Shown here: piece by piece, positions 18,156 through 29,019 of the stretch
Layout: each line of letters starts with the position of its first letter
How positions within the stretch are numbered: position 1 is the first letter of the stretch
DNA from: SKKY01 sp965228015
GTDB lineage: Bacteria; Bacillota; Peptococcia; Peptococcales; SKKY01
Assembly: GCA_965228015.1 (NCBI GenBank)
Contig: OZ245787.1
Span: forward strand, 868,001-932,000
DNA length: 64,000 bases
Direction of reading: 5' to 3'
The notes under the pieces: model-generated
Told to the model about the DNA's origin: nothing
Seen by the model: only the letters and a program-made list of their open reading frames with translations
The model's database searches: none
Made by a program: the position numbers and the translations under genes

Positions 18156-19706
18156 GATCGCGTCAATTAATTATGGGTTTTAAAAGAATAAAAAACCCCT
18201 TGTATGTATTACGTGCTAAATCGCACTCGCTATCCTTTTAAACAATTCTCTTTTCCAAGTTCTCTTACCAGTTAAAACTACTGGTACATTGCCGAATTTC
18301 TCATCTGATATTAGGTTCGTAGCTTTTTTTATAACACGGCTTTCTAATTTTATGATTCTTGTTTCTGTTTTTCTTGCTTCTTTCTTTTACTAAATCATAT
18401 ACATTACCTGAATTAGCCTTAAAAGCCCTCAGACGTGACATTTGATCAACACCTTCTCTGTACCAGCTTAGAGGCCTTGAACTTAATCTTGCAGATAATA
18501 TATAACTAATATGGCCTTCTGCGCTACAGCCTATATAATCCGGGTCATATTGATTCATTATACCTTCCCAATTATTTAACACATAACTTCTAGCATCTTT
18601 TATTGCTTCTATTTTTTGTTTCTGATTCTGTTTCTTCAATTATTGCTTTGAATAAATCTTTTACGAAATCTTTCCTTTTCGTATTTATGTAATACCACAT
18701 CATTTGGTGCGTGCCTTTCATATGAGCAGTTGCCTTCTTTATATATTTCGACAAATAGTATCTATCTAAAACATAGATACTATCTTTAATCCATTCTTTG
18801 CCTTGTTTTATCCAGTTGGCTCCATCTCCTGATAAATATATCTTTTCGATAATTTCTTCTTCATAGTTGCTATCAATATAATCAGCTACTTCAAGCCATA
18901 AATCAGCACTATCTTGGTAGAGACCACTAAAGTATCTGGGATTTATTAATTCATATCTATCTTTACTTACCTTTCACTTACCTTCGTGAACATAAATTAA
19001 TCTAGGTTCGGCACATGTTCCTCTTTGAAGTGAAACATGATCTTCATCAGCTTCGATGTACAAAATCTTAGCTTGAGAATCAGTTTTTTCACTGGTGCTG
19101 CATGATTAGAAATATCTTTAAGCTTTCTAATAGAATTCATTACTGTTTGACCAGTAAGATACACATTCTTCGATATTTTTTCGCTACTTTTTCTGTATGG
19201 TATCTCTATTGCTTCTTCTATTAACATTGATTCTAGCAATATATCCATTCTGTCATTTGCTTCAATACCAACAGCTTCATCAGATAAGTATTTATATTCA
19301 CCAGTAATTTTATGAACATAATACGTTCTTTTATAGGTTACTTCACCAAATATCGTCGCCAAACTTTTCTTCGACTTTGTTTCCTTTATTTTCCAGCCTC
19401 TTTTTCTTACACAATCTTTTTTAACTAAAATATCTACAGTTTCAAGTGCTTTTTCCGTAATTGCAACCCCAACTTCATCCAGTATTTTTTTGGTTTTTAA
19501 AATGAATTTAGATATATTATTTCCCTCAATTAAAGTTGTTTCCATATTTTCTGCTATTTCTTTACCGATTTTAGTTGCAATTTCATGTATAATATTATTC
19601 ATTAGAGTTTCTCCTTTTTTGCGATTTGGTTTAGCGATTTAATTGTAACATAAGGAGTTGCTCTAATATTTTTTTGTTTTTTTACCCATAATTATTTTAC
19701 ACTAAC
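18156..19706 (-). mobile_element. ISLre2-family insertion sequence, copy 2
   Basis: Same ends and orientation as copy 1, about 1551 bp (left end begins GATCGCGTC). Nine bases separate its right end from the ISL3-family element. No target duplication is visible. Confidence 0.9.
18216..19602 (-). pseudogene. ISLre2-family transposase, copy 2, inactivated
   Basis: Nearly identical to copy 1 and carrying the same A6 frameshift and in-frame TGA. Its two readable parts are 18997-19602 and 18301-18639. Homopolymer lengths in the 3' half equal those of copy 1. Confidence 0.88.
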
Positions 19707-19715
19707 AAAAATAAA

Positions 19716-21103
19716 GGTTCTACAATAAATGTTGGGGGTGGTAAAAACCATTCTGACATTTATTTGCGAAAAAATACAGAGCATTGGGTAAATCCATATT
19801 AGAGAACACCCACTGTAATCTAAGGAGGAATTTACTTATGCTCTGTAATAACCATTATATTAAAAAATTAATTGGTTTTAAAGGGATAATTTTAGAACAA
19901 TTAGAAACTTCTTCTGATTCAATGTCCTTTTCTTTTTCTCTGGAGATTAAAACTCACAATTACCCCAAATGCCATCAACAAACCAGTAAAGTTCATGATT
20001 ACAGAATTCAAATGATAAAAGATATTTCCATCTCAGGGAAGAAAACCTACCTTTACTACAAAAAAAGAAGGTACGTTTGTAATCACTGCAATAAAAAATT
20101 CTACGAAAAAAATGATTTTCTCCCCCGCTATCAAAGAATGACCAGCAGGCTGATAAAATACATAATTACTCGAATGAAAAATGTTTACTCTGTATCTGAT
20201 ATTGCCAAAGAGAATAATATTTCACCATCAACGGCTCTCAGGCTTTTTAGATTCATAAACTATTCCCTAACAAAATTGCCCGAAGCAATCTCTATTGATG
20301 AATTTAAAGGTAATGCCGGGGGCAAAAAGTACCAGTGCATATTAACTGATCCCCAAAACAAGAAGGTACTTGATATTCTTCACGGAAGAGAACAACACAT
20401 TTTATCGGACTATTTCAGGAAATTCAATGACAGGGATAAAGTAAAATACTTCATTATGGATATGTGGCAACCTTACAAGGATATTATTGAAACATATTTT
20501 AAAAATGCAACTATCATTATCGATAAATTCCATTTCATTAGGCAGGTCACTTGGGCATTTGAAAGAATTAGGAAAGATGAGCAAAAGAAATTTGCCAAGG
20601 AAAGGCGAAGATATTTCAAAAGAAGTCGCTCCCTTCTCTTAAAAAGAATGAAGTATTTAACTCCTGAAGAAATTGACCAGGTAAACGTTATGCTTGCTAC
20701 TTCTGAGAAACTGCAAAAAGCTTATATGTTAAAAGAAAAATTTTATAACTTTGTTGACAGCAGTGATTTAGAAAGTGCAAAAAAGAATTTGAAAGCCTGG
20801 TATATGTTTGTTATGTCCTGTGAGCTTGAAGAATTCGATAAATGCTCCAGAACCATTTTCAACTGGCAGAAATATATTCTTAATTCATTTACTTGTACTT
20901 ATACTAACGGATATACAGAAGGAGTTAATAACAAAATTAAGGTTTTAAAAAGAAATGCTTATGGTGTAAGAAACTTTTGGAGATTCAAAAACAGAATAAT
21001 GCACGTAATGAACTAAAAACAATTTAAAAAAGTACCGCATTTTTCAATGCGGTACTCATGGAATCTAATCTAATTGGGTTACCCCAACATTTGACAAAGA
21101 ACC
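19716..21103 (+). mobile_element. ISL3-family insertion sequence
   Basis: 1388 bp. The left end GGTTCTACAATAAATGTTGG and the right end read inward GGTTCTTTGTCAAATGTTGG match at 17 of 22 positions over the terminal repeat. It separates ISLre2 copy 2 from a 5'-truncated IS1182 copy. No 8-bp duplication is seen, so the junction with IS1182 may reflect recombination rather than simple insertion. Confidence 0.9.
19838..21016 (+). CDS. ISL3-family transposase
   Basis: 392 aa from the ATG at 19838, which has AAGGAGG eight bases upstream; an earlier in-frame start would give 410 aa. It shows the N-terminal zinc-finger cysteines (CNHCNKKF), a helix-turn-helix (SVSDIAKENNISPSTALRLF) and the DDE core: SIDEFKG, MDMWQPYKD and the C-terminal YTEGVNNKIKVLKRNAYG. 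It is intact, the only apparently functional transposase in the window apart from the accessory tnpB. Its stop is followed by a hairpin (AGTACCGCATT/AATGCGGTACT). Confidence 0.93.
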   Translation: MLCNNHYIKKLIGFKGIILEQLETSSDSMSFSFSLEIKTHNYPKCHQQTSKVHDYRIQMIKDISISGKKTYLYYKKRRYVCNHCNKKFYEKNDFLPRYQRMTSRLIKYIITRMKNVYSVSDIAKENNISPSTALRLFRFINYSLTKLPEAISIDEFKGNAGGKKYQCILTDPQNKKVLDILHGREQHILSDYFRKFNDRDKVKYFIMDMWQPYKDIIETYFKNATIIIDKFHFIRQVTWAFERIRKDEQKKFAKERRRYFKRSRSLLLKRMKYLTPEEIDQVNVMLATSEKLQKAYMLKEKFYNFVDSSDLESAKKNLKAWYMFVMSCELEEFDKCSRTIFNWQKYILNSFTCTYTNGYTEGVNNKIKVLKRNAYGVRNFWRFKNRIMHVMN

Positions 21104-22518
21104 TAAATTTTAGCTTTATTAATAAATTATTGGAAAAACAGCTACTGCAAAACTTTTGGCAGACCAGCCAAAGAACCAGAATTAATGTGTAAACTTCTTT
21201 TCCTGCAGTTTCCTGTATAACCTTTCTGACGAAAAGGTTATACAGGAAGCAGAACTTAATTTAGCATATATGTATTTTTTAGGAATCAATCCCGAAGAAT
21301 CCCTCCCAGATAAAAGTCTCCTCTCAAAATTCAGAACCCAAAGACTTCAAAACTCCACATTAGATGAAATTATTACAGAAATTATTCGCCAATGTGTTGA
21401 ACAAAAAATTATTGAAGGAAATAGTGTAAGTATTGGTGCTACAAATATAGAAGCCAATACAATAAAAACCCCGAAAAGATTAACGAAACATCTTGCTAAA
21501 AAATTATAAATACATATGAAGAAGAAACAGAAGAAAAACTACCCGGTCTTCCTGATGTTCCAGAGTACAAGGAGATTGAAGACCATAAAGAAGCAAAAGC
21601 AGTAATGATAGATTACTTAGAAAAAGTAATCTATGAAGCAGAAAAAATACAGAGCTACTCAAAACCAATTCTATTATTGAAAAAGCTAAAAATATATTAA
21701 ATGATCCCAAGTTCATAAATCAAAAAGGAGTACGTTCATTAATAGATGAAGATGCTCGTGTTGGCAGAAAAAGTAAAAGCCAAGACTTTTTTGGCTATAA
21801 AACAGAATTTATTATGACTACAGAAGAAAGATTAATTACCTGCGTTAGAACCGGAGATGGGGTATATACTGATGGAGATTTAACAGAGGAAATGCTTGAA
21901 GAGACCATAAAAGCAGGAGTTTCTGTAAAAGAAGTATATGGAGACAAAGCTTATTTCAGAAAAAACATTTTAGATTTAATAAAGGAATTAAAAGCAAAAG
22001 CCTTTATTCCAGTAAGTGGGTCAGCTTACAGAATTGATGAAAATGGATTTTCATACAACAAAGATTCGGACGAATGGGAATGTAGCCAAGGAAACATAAG
22101 TGTAAAAAAGAGATATTTTAAAAGGAAAGAAACATTTTATTCTTTAGGCTATGGATATTACAATTATTATTTTGAAGCAAAGCAGTGTAAAAATTGCCCA
22201 AAGCATGATCAATGTGCTGGTAAAAAAGCACGAGAAATTTTCACAACTGGTTTAAATACTGGAGAATATTATGAAATATCTCAAGAACAAAAAACGGAAG
22301 AGTTTAAAGAAAAGTACAAGAAGAGAGCAAGCATTGAAGGCAAGAATGCCGAGCTAAAAAGATTTCACGGACTATGTCGTGCAAGAGGATATGGTCTCTT
22401 AAGTGTGTCTGTTCAATCGAAGCTGGCAGCAATTGCGGTAAACATAAAGAGGATAGCATCAATACTATCCTCTTTAGAGTGCAATTTTTTAAATCAAATT
22501 TGGAATTTAAAAAAATAG
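21104..22518 (+). pseudogene. IS1182-family transposase, copy A, truncated and frameshifted
   Basis: Pieces read RPAKEPELMCKLLFLQ, YNLSDEKVIQEAELNLAYMY, LPDKSLLSKFRTQRL, VYGDKAYFRKN and KKRASIEGKNAELKRFHGL, an IS1182 DDE transposase. The N-terminus is missing. The frame changes near 21140, near 21208 (an inserted T at a palindrome), after AKK near 21505, and near 21670. The C-terminal 234 codons (21814-22518) are intact, unlike copy B. Confidence 0.88.
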
Positions 22519-22585
22519 TCTTATTTTGCTGAAAAGGGAAAAATCTTCTTTTAAAGAAAGGCTTTTTCACTGGTCTCGGACGCTT
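21104..22585 (+). mobile_element. IS1182-family element, copy A, 5'-truncated
   Basis: The right part of the same element as at 27009-28748, starting at the ISL3 junction and ending in the terminal inverted repeat CCGAGACCAGTGAAAAAG (reverse strand). This right end overlaps the 3' end of metK. Confidence 0.88.
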
Positions 22586-23771
22586 CCAAAATCAGCGCTT
22601 GCTGGACGTCCTGGACTCTGTCTAGTTTTTCCCAGGGGAGTTCGACGTCTGTGCGGCCGAAGTGTCCGTAGGCTGCTGTTTGTTTGTAAATTGGTCTTCT
22701 AAGCTGCAGGTTGTTTATGATTCCCGCTGGTCTTAAGTCGAAAAGCTTATTTACTACTTCTGTTATTTCGTCGTCAGCTACTTTTCCTGTACCGAAGGTG
22801 TCTACTGATATTGATACAGGCTTTGCTACACCAATTGCGTAGGCAAGCTGGATTTCACATTTATCTGCAACACCAGCTGCAACTAAATTTTTGGCAACAT
22901 ATCTTGCTGCGTAAGCTGCAGATCTGTCTACCTTTGTGCAGTCTTTTCCTGAGAAAGCTCCACCACCGTGGCGAGCCATTCCACCGTAAGCATCTACGAT
23001 AATCTTACGTCCCGTAAGACCTGCGTCTCCCTGAGGTCCTCCTACAACGAAACGGCCTGTTGGATTGATGAAATATTTTGTATTTTCATCAAGCATTTCC
23101 TTTGGAACCACTGGAAGGATTACCTTTTCAATTACATCCTTGCGTATCTGTTCGAGAGTTGCTTCCGGTTTGTGCTGGGTTGAGATAACAATTGTATCAA
23201 TTCTTACAGGTTTTCCATCTTCGTATTCAACAGTAACTTGAGATTTGCCGTCAGGAAGAAGATAATCAAGCTCACAGCTTTTGCGAACTTCTGTAAGATT
23301 TCTGGTTAATTTGTGAGCCAGAGAAATTGGCAGGGGCATATATTCTTCAGTTTCGTTGGTTGCATAACCGAACATCATTCCCTGGTCCCCGGCACCAATA
23401 GCCTCGATTTGGGAATCATCCATCTGGCCTTCCTTAGCTTCAAGAGCTTTATCTACCCCAAGGGCAATATCTTCACTCTGCTCGTCGATGCCGGTAAGCA
23501 CGGAGCAGGTTGCATAGTCAAAACCATACTTTGCACGGACATAGCCAATTTCCTTAACAGTTTCACGAACCAATTTTGGAATATCAACATAACAAGATGT
23601 GGAGATCTCTCCTCCAACAAGTACAAGGCCTGTGGTTACAAATGTCTCGCAGGCAACACGGCCATTTGGATCTTTTTCCATTATGGCATCAAGGACAGCA
23701 TCGGAGATTTGGTCCGCCATTTTGTCTGGATGTCCTTCTGTAACGGACTCAGATGTAAAAAGTTTACACAT
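22551..23771 (-). CDS. metK: S-adenosylmethionine synthetase
   Basis: 406 aa from the ATG at 23771 (MCKLFTSESVTEGHPDKMADQ); a TTG three codons earlier with AAAGGA in front is an alternative start. ATP and metal signatures are present: GAGDQGMMFGYATNE, GGGAFSGKDCTKVDRSAAY and the P-loop-like GRFVVGGPQGDAGLTGRK. The enzyme makes SAM from methionine and ATP. The normal family ends soon after LPWEKLDRV. Here the frame runs on about 18 residues, the last 11 codons and the stop lying inside the IS1182 terminal repeat, so the IS supplies the C-terminus. Confidence 0.96.
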   Translation of the reverse strand: MCKLFTSESVTEGHPDKMADQISDAVLDAIMEKDPNGRVACETFVTTGLVLVGGEISTSCYVDIPKLVRETVKEIGYVRAKYGFDYATCSVLTGIDEQSEDIALGVDKALEAKEGQMDDSQIEAIGAGDQGMMFGYATNETEEYMPLPISLAHKLTRNLTEVRKSCELDYLLPDGKSQVTVEYEDGKPVRIDTIVISTQHKPEATLEQIRKDVIEKVILPVVPKEMLDENTKYFINPTGRFVVGGPQGDAGLTGRKIIVDAYGGMARHGGGAFSGKDCTKVDRSAAYAARYVAKNLVAAGVADKCEIQLAYAIGVAKPVSISVDTFGTGKVADDEITEVVNKLFDLRPAGIINNLQLRRPIYKQTAAYGHFGRTDVELPWEKLDRVQDVQQALILEASETSEKAFL

Positions 23772-23865
23772 ATATCTCAATCATCCTTTCGTTTTATATA
23801 ATAAAGCATTGTCTACTTTAATTGTTATATAACATACCCTAAAAAACTTAGAAAATTACAGAGCT

Positions 23866-23895
23866 ATTATACAACAATATGAAAGATAAAGTCAA
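23866..23895 (-). promoter_or_regulatory. Probable metK promoter
   Basis: On the minus strand TTGACT (23895-23890) and TATAAT (23871-23866) are 18 bp apart, about 95 bp before the ATG. ISLre2 copy 3 starts 17 bp beyond the -35 box. The untranslated leader shows no SAM riboswitch pattern that I recognise. Confidence 0.7.
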
Positions 23896-23911
23896 AGGGA
23901 AAGTCCGAGGT

Positions 23912-25462
23912 GATCGTATCAATTAATTATGGGTTTTAAAAGAATAAAAAAACTCCTTGTATGTATTACGTGCTAAATCGCACTCGCTATCCTTTTAAAT
24001 AATTCTCTTTTCCAAGTTCTCTTACCAGTTAAAACTACTGGCACATTGCCGAATTTCTCATCTGATATTAGGTTCGTAGTTTTTTTATAACACGGCTTTC
24101 TAATTTTATGATTCTTGTTTCTGTTTTTCTTGCTTCTTTCTTTTACTAAATCATATACATTACCTGAATTAGCCTTAAAAGCCCTCAGACGTGACATTTG
24201 ATCAACACCTTCTCTGCACCAGCTTAGAGGCCTTGAACTTAATCTTGCAGATAATATATGACTAATATGGCCTTCTGTGCTACAGCCTATATAATCCGGG
24301 TCATATTGATTCATTATACCTTCCCAATTATTTAACACATAACTTCTAGCATCTTTTATTGCTTCTATTTTTTGTTTCTGATTCTGTTTCTTCAATTATT
24401 GCTTTGAATAAATCTTTTACGAAATCTTTCCTTTTCGTATTTATGTAATACCACATCATTTGGTGTGTGCCTTTCATATAAGCAGTTGCCTTCTTTATAT
24501 ATTTCGACAAATAGTATCTATCTAAAACATAGATACTATCTTTAATCCATTCTTTGCCTTGTTTTATCCAGTTGGCTCCATCTCCTGATAAATATATCTT
24601 TTCAATAGTTTCTTCTTCATAGTTGCTATCAATATAATCAGCTACTTCAAGCCATAAATCAGCACTATCTCGGTAGAGACCACTAAAGTATCTGGGATTT
24701 ATTAATTCATATCTATCTTTACTTACCTTTCACTTACCTTCGTGAACATAAATTAATCTAGGTTCGGCACATGTTCCTCTTTGAAGTGAAACATGATCTT
24801 CATCAGCTTCGATGTACAAAATCTTAGCTTGAGAATCAGTTTTTTCACTGGTGCTGCATGATTAGAAATATCTTTAAGCTTTCTAATAGAATTCATTACT
24901 GTTTGACCAGTAAGATACACATTCTTCGATATTTTTTCGCTACTTTTTCTGTATGGTGTCTCTATTGCTTCTTCTATTAACATTGATTCTAGCAATATAT
25001 CCATTCTGTCATTTGCTTCAATACCAACAGCTTCATCAGATAAGTATTTATATTCACCGGTAATTTTATGAACATAATACGTTCTTTTATAGGTTACTTC
25101 ACCAAATATCGTCGCCAAACTTTTCTTCGACTTTGTTTCCTTTATTTTCCAGTCTCTTTTTCTTGCACAATCTTTTTTAACTAAAATATCTACAGTTTCA
25201 AGTGCTTTTTCCGTAATTGCAACCCCAACTTCATCCAGCATTTTTTTGGTTTTTAAAATGAATTCAGATATATTATTTCCCTCAATTAAAGTTGTTTCCA
25301 TATTTTCTGCTATTTCTTTACCGATTTTAGTTGCAATTTCATGTATAATATTATTCATTAGAGTTTCTCCTTTTTTTGCGATTTGGTTTAGCGATTTAAT
25401 TGTAACATAAGGAGTTGCTCTAATATTTTTTGTTTTTTTACCCATAATTATTTTACACTAAC
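23912..25462 (-). mobile_element. ISLre2-family insertion sequence, copy 3
   Basis: About 1551 bp, same ends and orientation as the others; it lies just upstream of the metK promoter. No target duplication. Confidence 0.9.
23973..25358 (-). pseudogene. ISLre2-family transposase, copy 3, inactivated
   Basis: Shares the A6 frameshift and in-frame TGA with copies 1, 2 and 4. Unlike copies 1 and 2 its 3' portion reads through to the natural end (NLISDEKFGNVPVVLTGKRT, stop at 23973), because one T run is a base shorter. Confidence 0.88.
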
Positions 25463-25699
25463 TGAGGATTCAGCAGGTAAAAAAATATAGCAGGAACTGC
25501 CTCCTTATAAAAAGTTAAATTTAGATTCAACTTAAGGTAGCTGATCCTGCCAATTTTTTTATTTCAGATTGAAGAAACAAGCCAAGGCCGAAGGCCGGGC
25601 TTTCTGCCTTGGCTTGTTTCTTCAATCAAAACGCTTCTATTTTTTCTGGTTCAGGTTAGCCTAGAACTTATCCTGTGGATAACCCGCGCAAAATAGAAG
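25463..25699. other. Gene-free stretch between ISLre2 copy 3 and the IS3 element, with a 21-bp hairpin
   Basis: No coding potential. It contains a perfect inverted repeat: arms 25568-25588 and 25606-25626 (ATTGAAGAAACAAGCCAAGG plus one base), spacer 17 bp. It also has AACGCTTCTATTTT (25630-25643) facing AAAATAGAAG (25690-25699), and one exact DnaA-box-like TGTGGATAA (about 25674). It looks like IS-end debris rather than a gene. Confidence 0.6.
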
Positions 25700-27008
25700 T
25701 GGTCTGACCCCTAAAAATTACACAAAATTGGGACAGTAAGATATACTAATCTTGGGGGCTGATTTTAATGACAAAGAACTATTCTAATGAATTTAAACTC
25801 TCTGTAATTAAGGAATATTACGAAAGCAATCTTAGGGCAAGAAAGATTACTGCAAAGTACAATTTATCTTCAAAAAATCTTGTTCTTAATTGGGAAAAAC
25901 AATTAAAAGAAAAAGGACTTCTTCCAACAGAAGCTAAGAAAGATCCGGATAAGATAAAAATCAGATCAGATAAAATAGATTTTCCTGAGAAAACACAAAG
26001 AGAAATTGAATACGAAAAAGAAATAGAACATCTTTATGCTAAAATTGAATACTACGAACAATTAGAGCATTTACAGCCCTTTATTTCTAAAAAAAACAAA
26101 AGTCAGGGAGCTAAAGTACAGAGCTATATTTGCTTTGGAATTTAAATATACAGTAAAATTTCTTTGCGAAATTGCTGGAGTAAAAAGAAAAGCCTATTGC
26201 AATTTCAGAGACAAACCAATAAAAAAAGAAGATTCCATTGAGAAAATAATTATTTAAATATATAACAAATCAAAAGGAATTTTTGGTTACAGAAGAATAG
26301 GAAATGAGCTAAGAAATGCGTTTAAAATAGTTGTTAATCATAAAAAGATTCAAAGAATAATGCAGGAAAACAATCTCAGATCCAGAATCAGAAGAAAAAA
26401 GAATAGGATTCAAGATGATAAACAATTCAAAGCCAATATATTAAACAGGGATTTTAAGGCAAGTCGCCCAGGAGAAAAAATAGCCACAGATATTACCTGT
26501 ATTCCTTACAGAAACTCTAAGCTATATCTGTGTGTTGCCCTAGATCTGTTTAACAATGAGCCAGTAAGCTGGGAATACAGTAAGAATCCTGACAGCAAGC
26601 TGACTATAAAAACTATTAAAAAACTTTCAAAAAAGATAGATATTAAGAATACTGTTATCCATAGTGATCAAGGTGTTTAATACACAAGCAAAGAATATTC
26701 CAGCTATTTAAAGTCTTTAGGAGCAGTTCAAAGTATGTCCAGAAGAGGAAATTGCTGGGATAATGCGAAGATTGAAAGTTTCTTTAGCCATTACAAAACA
26801 GAAAGTATTAATCTCTACAAGAAAAGAATCAAAAGTTTTAAAGATATAAAAGAAATTACTGAAGATTACATTAAATTTTATATAAATGACAGGACGCATA
26901 GAAACCTTGGAGGTGTCCCTCCAAGGTTTCTATAAACAGATTTTTTCATTTAATTAATTTGGTGAAATTTACTGTTCCAGAAGTGTACCCTTTTTGGGGG
27001 TCACACCA
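25700..27008 (+). mobile_element. IS3-family insertion sequence with 3-bp target duplication
   Basis: 1309 bp. The left end starts TGGTCTGACCCCTAAAAA and the right end read inward starts TGGTGTGACCCCCAAAAA. Flanking AAG (25697-25699 and 27009-27011) is a 3-bp direct repeat, normal for IS3. It inserted a few bases outside the left end of IS1182 copy B. Confidence 0.9.
25768..26935 (+). pseudogene. IS3-family transposase OrfA/OrfB, two in-frame stops in OrfB
   Basis: OrfA (25768-26145) is a helix-turn-helix plus leucine-zipper protein. An A8 run at 26089-26096 near its end is a plausible -1 frameshift site into OrfB. OrfB carries the rve DDE core: ATDITCIPY, VIHSDQGV-stop-YTSKEY and CWDNAKIESFFSHYKTE. 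TAA codons at about 26255 and at 26678 interrupt it; the second replaces the conserved Gln of SDQGVQYTS. Confidence 0.85.
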
Positions 27009-27178
27009 AAGCGTCCGAGACCAGTGAAAAAGCCTTTCTTTAAGTTAAAGGTGAAGGACAAATTTTTATACTAAAAAAGCTGAAAGCGTTGATATATCTA
27101 AGAAAACAGAAAAAAGCCCACCTTTTTATAGTATAATTTATCTACCAAAACAAAATAAACCAAAAGGGTGGACTTTTT

Positions 27179-28687
27179 ATGCTTAGATTAAAATCAAAGC
27201 AAATTTCTTTATATTTACAATTATATAATAAAATACCTGAAAATCATATATTAAAAAGAATAGAATCTGTAGTAAATTTCAGCTTTATTAATAAATTATT
27301 GGAAAAACAGCTACTGCAAAACTTTTGGCAGACCAGCCAAAGAACCAGAATTAATGTGTAAACTTCTTTTCCTGCAGCTTCCTGTATAACCTTTCTGACG
27401 AAAAGGTTATACAGGAAGCAGAACTTAATTTAGCATATATGTATTTTTTAGGAATCAATCCCGAAGAATCCCTCCCAGATAAAAGTCTCCTCTCAAAATT
27501 CAGAACCCAAAGACTTCAAAACTCCACATTAGATGAAATTATTACAGAAATTATTCGCCAATGTGTTGAACAAAAAATTATTGAAGGAAATAGTGTAAGT
27601 ATTGGTGCTACACATATAGAAGCCAATACAATAAAAACCCCGGAAAGATTAACGAAACATCTTGCTAAAAAATTATAAATACATATGAAGAAGAAACAGA
27701 AGAAAAACTACCCGGTCTTCCTGATGTTCCAGAGTACAAGGAGATTGAAGACCATAAAGAAGCAAAAGCAGTAATGATAGATTACTTAGAAAAAGTAATC
27801 TATGAAGCAGAAAAAATACAGAGCTACTCAAAACCAATTCTATTATTGAAAAAGCTAAAAATATATTAAATGATCCCAAGTTCATAAATCAAAAAGGAGT
27901 ACGTTCATTAATAGATGAAGATGCTCGTGTTGGCAGAAAAAGTAAAAGCCAAGACTTTTTTGGCTATAAAACAGAATTTATTATGACTACAGAAGAAAGA
28001 TTAATTACCTGCGTTAGAACCGGAGATGGGGTATATACTGATGGAGATTTAACAGAGGAAATGCTTGAAGAGACCATAAAAGCAGGAGTTTCTGTAAAAG
28101 AAGTATATGGAGACAAAGCTTATTTCAGAAAAAACATTTTAGATTCAATAAAGGAATTAAAAGCAAAAGCCTTTATTCCAGCAAGTGGGTCAGCTTACAG
28201 AATTGATGAAAATGGATTTTCATACAACAAAGATTCGGACGAATGGGAATGTAGCCAAGGAAACATAAGTGTAAAAAAGAGATATTTTAAAAGGAAAGAA
28301 ACATTTTATTCTTTAGGCTATGGATATTACAATTATTATTTTGAAGCAAAGCAGTGTAAAAATTGCCCAAAGCATGATCAATGTGCTGGTAAAAAAGCAC
28401 GAGAAATTTTCACAACTGGTTTAAATACTGGAGAATATTATGAAATATCTTAAGAACAAAAAACGGAAGAGTTTAAAGAAAAGTACAAGAAGAGAGCAAG
28501 CATTGAAGGCAAGAATGCCGAGCTAAAAAGATTTCACGGACTATGTCGTGCAAGAGGATATGGTCTCTTAAGTGTGTCTGTTCAATCGAAGCTGGCAGCA
28601 ATTGCGGTAAACATAAAGAGGATAGCATCAATACTATCCTCTTTAGAGTGCAATTTTTTAAATCAAATTTGGAATTTAAAAAAATAG
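27179..28687 (+). pseudogene. IS1182-family transposase, copy B, frameshifted and with a stop
   Basis: The N-terminus is present (MLRLKSKQISLYLQLYNKIP). It has the same frame breaks as copy A near LLEKQ, in FLQ(F)LYNLSDE (inserted C at 27378), after LAKK and before IIEKAKNIL. It also has a private TAA at 28451 where copy A has CAA. Two copies sharing most lesions shows that an already dead element was copied. Confidence 0.88.
27377..27419. repeat. Perfect inverted repeat (18 bp arms, 7 bp spacer) at an IS1182 frameshift
   Basis: GCTTCCTGTATAACCTTT (27377-27394) and its reverse complement (27402-27419). The family motif LQFLYNLSDE requires CAGTTCCTG; the extra C that breaks the frame is the base that extends the palindrome. 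Copy A (21210 onward) has 16-bp arms. Confidence 0.9.
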
Positions 28688-28786
28688 TCTTATTTTGCTG
28701 AAAAGGGAAGAATCTTCTTTTAAAGAAAGACTTTTTCACTGGTCTCGAAACGTCCCAGAATCAGCGCGGAAAATGGAAGCGTTTCC

Positions 28787-28943
28787 TTATTCAGCTTCTG
28801 ATAGATATGCTTTTGCAGTTCTGGTACTTTCTGTCTTTCCGCTTTGCGTTAATGTTACCCAAACTGTTCCTCCAAGAGGATTCAAATCATCTATGATTAT
28901 AACGTCTGCTCCATATCCTAATGGCGCAAAAGTATCAGGATCA
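28787..28943 (-). pseudogene. C-terminal remnant of an unknown protein, cut by IS66
   Basis: About 50 codons remain (DPDTFAPLGYGADVIIIDDL, then NPLGGTVWVTLTQSGKTEST, ending YLSEAE). The remainder should lie beyond the IS66 left end but is not found at its right end. No family recognised; beta-rich and possibly extracellular. Confidence 0.5.
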
Positions 28944-29019
28944 GTAAGCGTCAAATAATACACACCTAGTAATAGAATATTTAGTATTAAACAATACATC
29001 TCATAGGAGGTGTATTTTT

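Larger units (their letters stand above)
27009..28748 (+). mobile_element. IS1182-family element, copy B, full length
   Basis: About 1.74 kb between inverted terminal repeats: left CGTCCGAGACCAGTGAAAAA, right end read inward CGTTTCGAGACCAGTGAAAA. The first 35 bp (27009-27043) are identical to the metK 3' end (22551-22585, opposite strand). The first three of these bases are also the IS3 target duplication. Confidence 0.85.

Noticed and set aside
19707..21111. Direct 8-bp target duplication for ISL3
   Set aside because: Only TAAA is shared at the two ends, which is too short and expected by chance in this AT-rich sequence.
21504..21716. Reverse-strand 70-codon frames inside both IS1182 copies (also 27673-27885)
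   Set aside because: They are antisense shadows of the transposase, with no ribosome binding site, and recur only because the IS is repeated.
23781..23865. SAM riboswitch upstream of metK
   Set aside because: The leader is short and AT-rich and shows none of the conserved S-box or SMK core.
25663..25680. Replication origin or DnaA-box cluster
   Set aside because: Only one TGTGGATAA was found, with no dnaA, dnaN or AT-rich unwinding region nearby.
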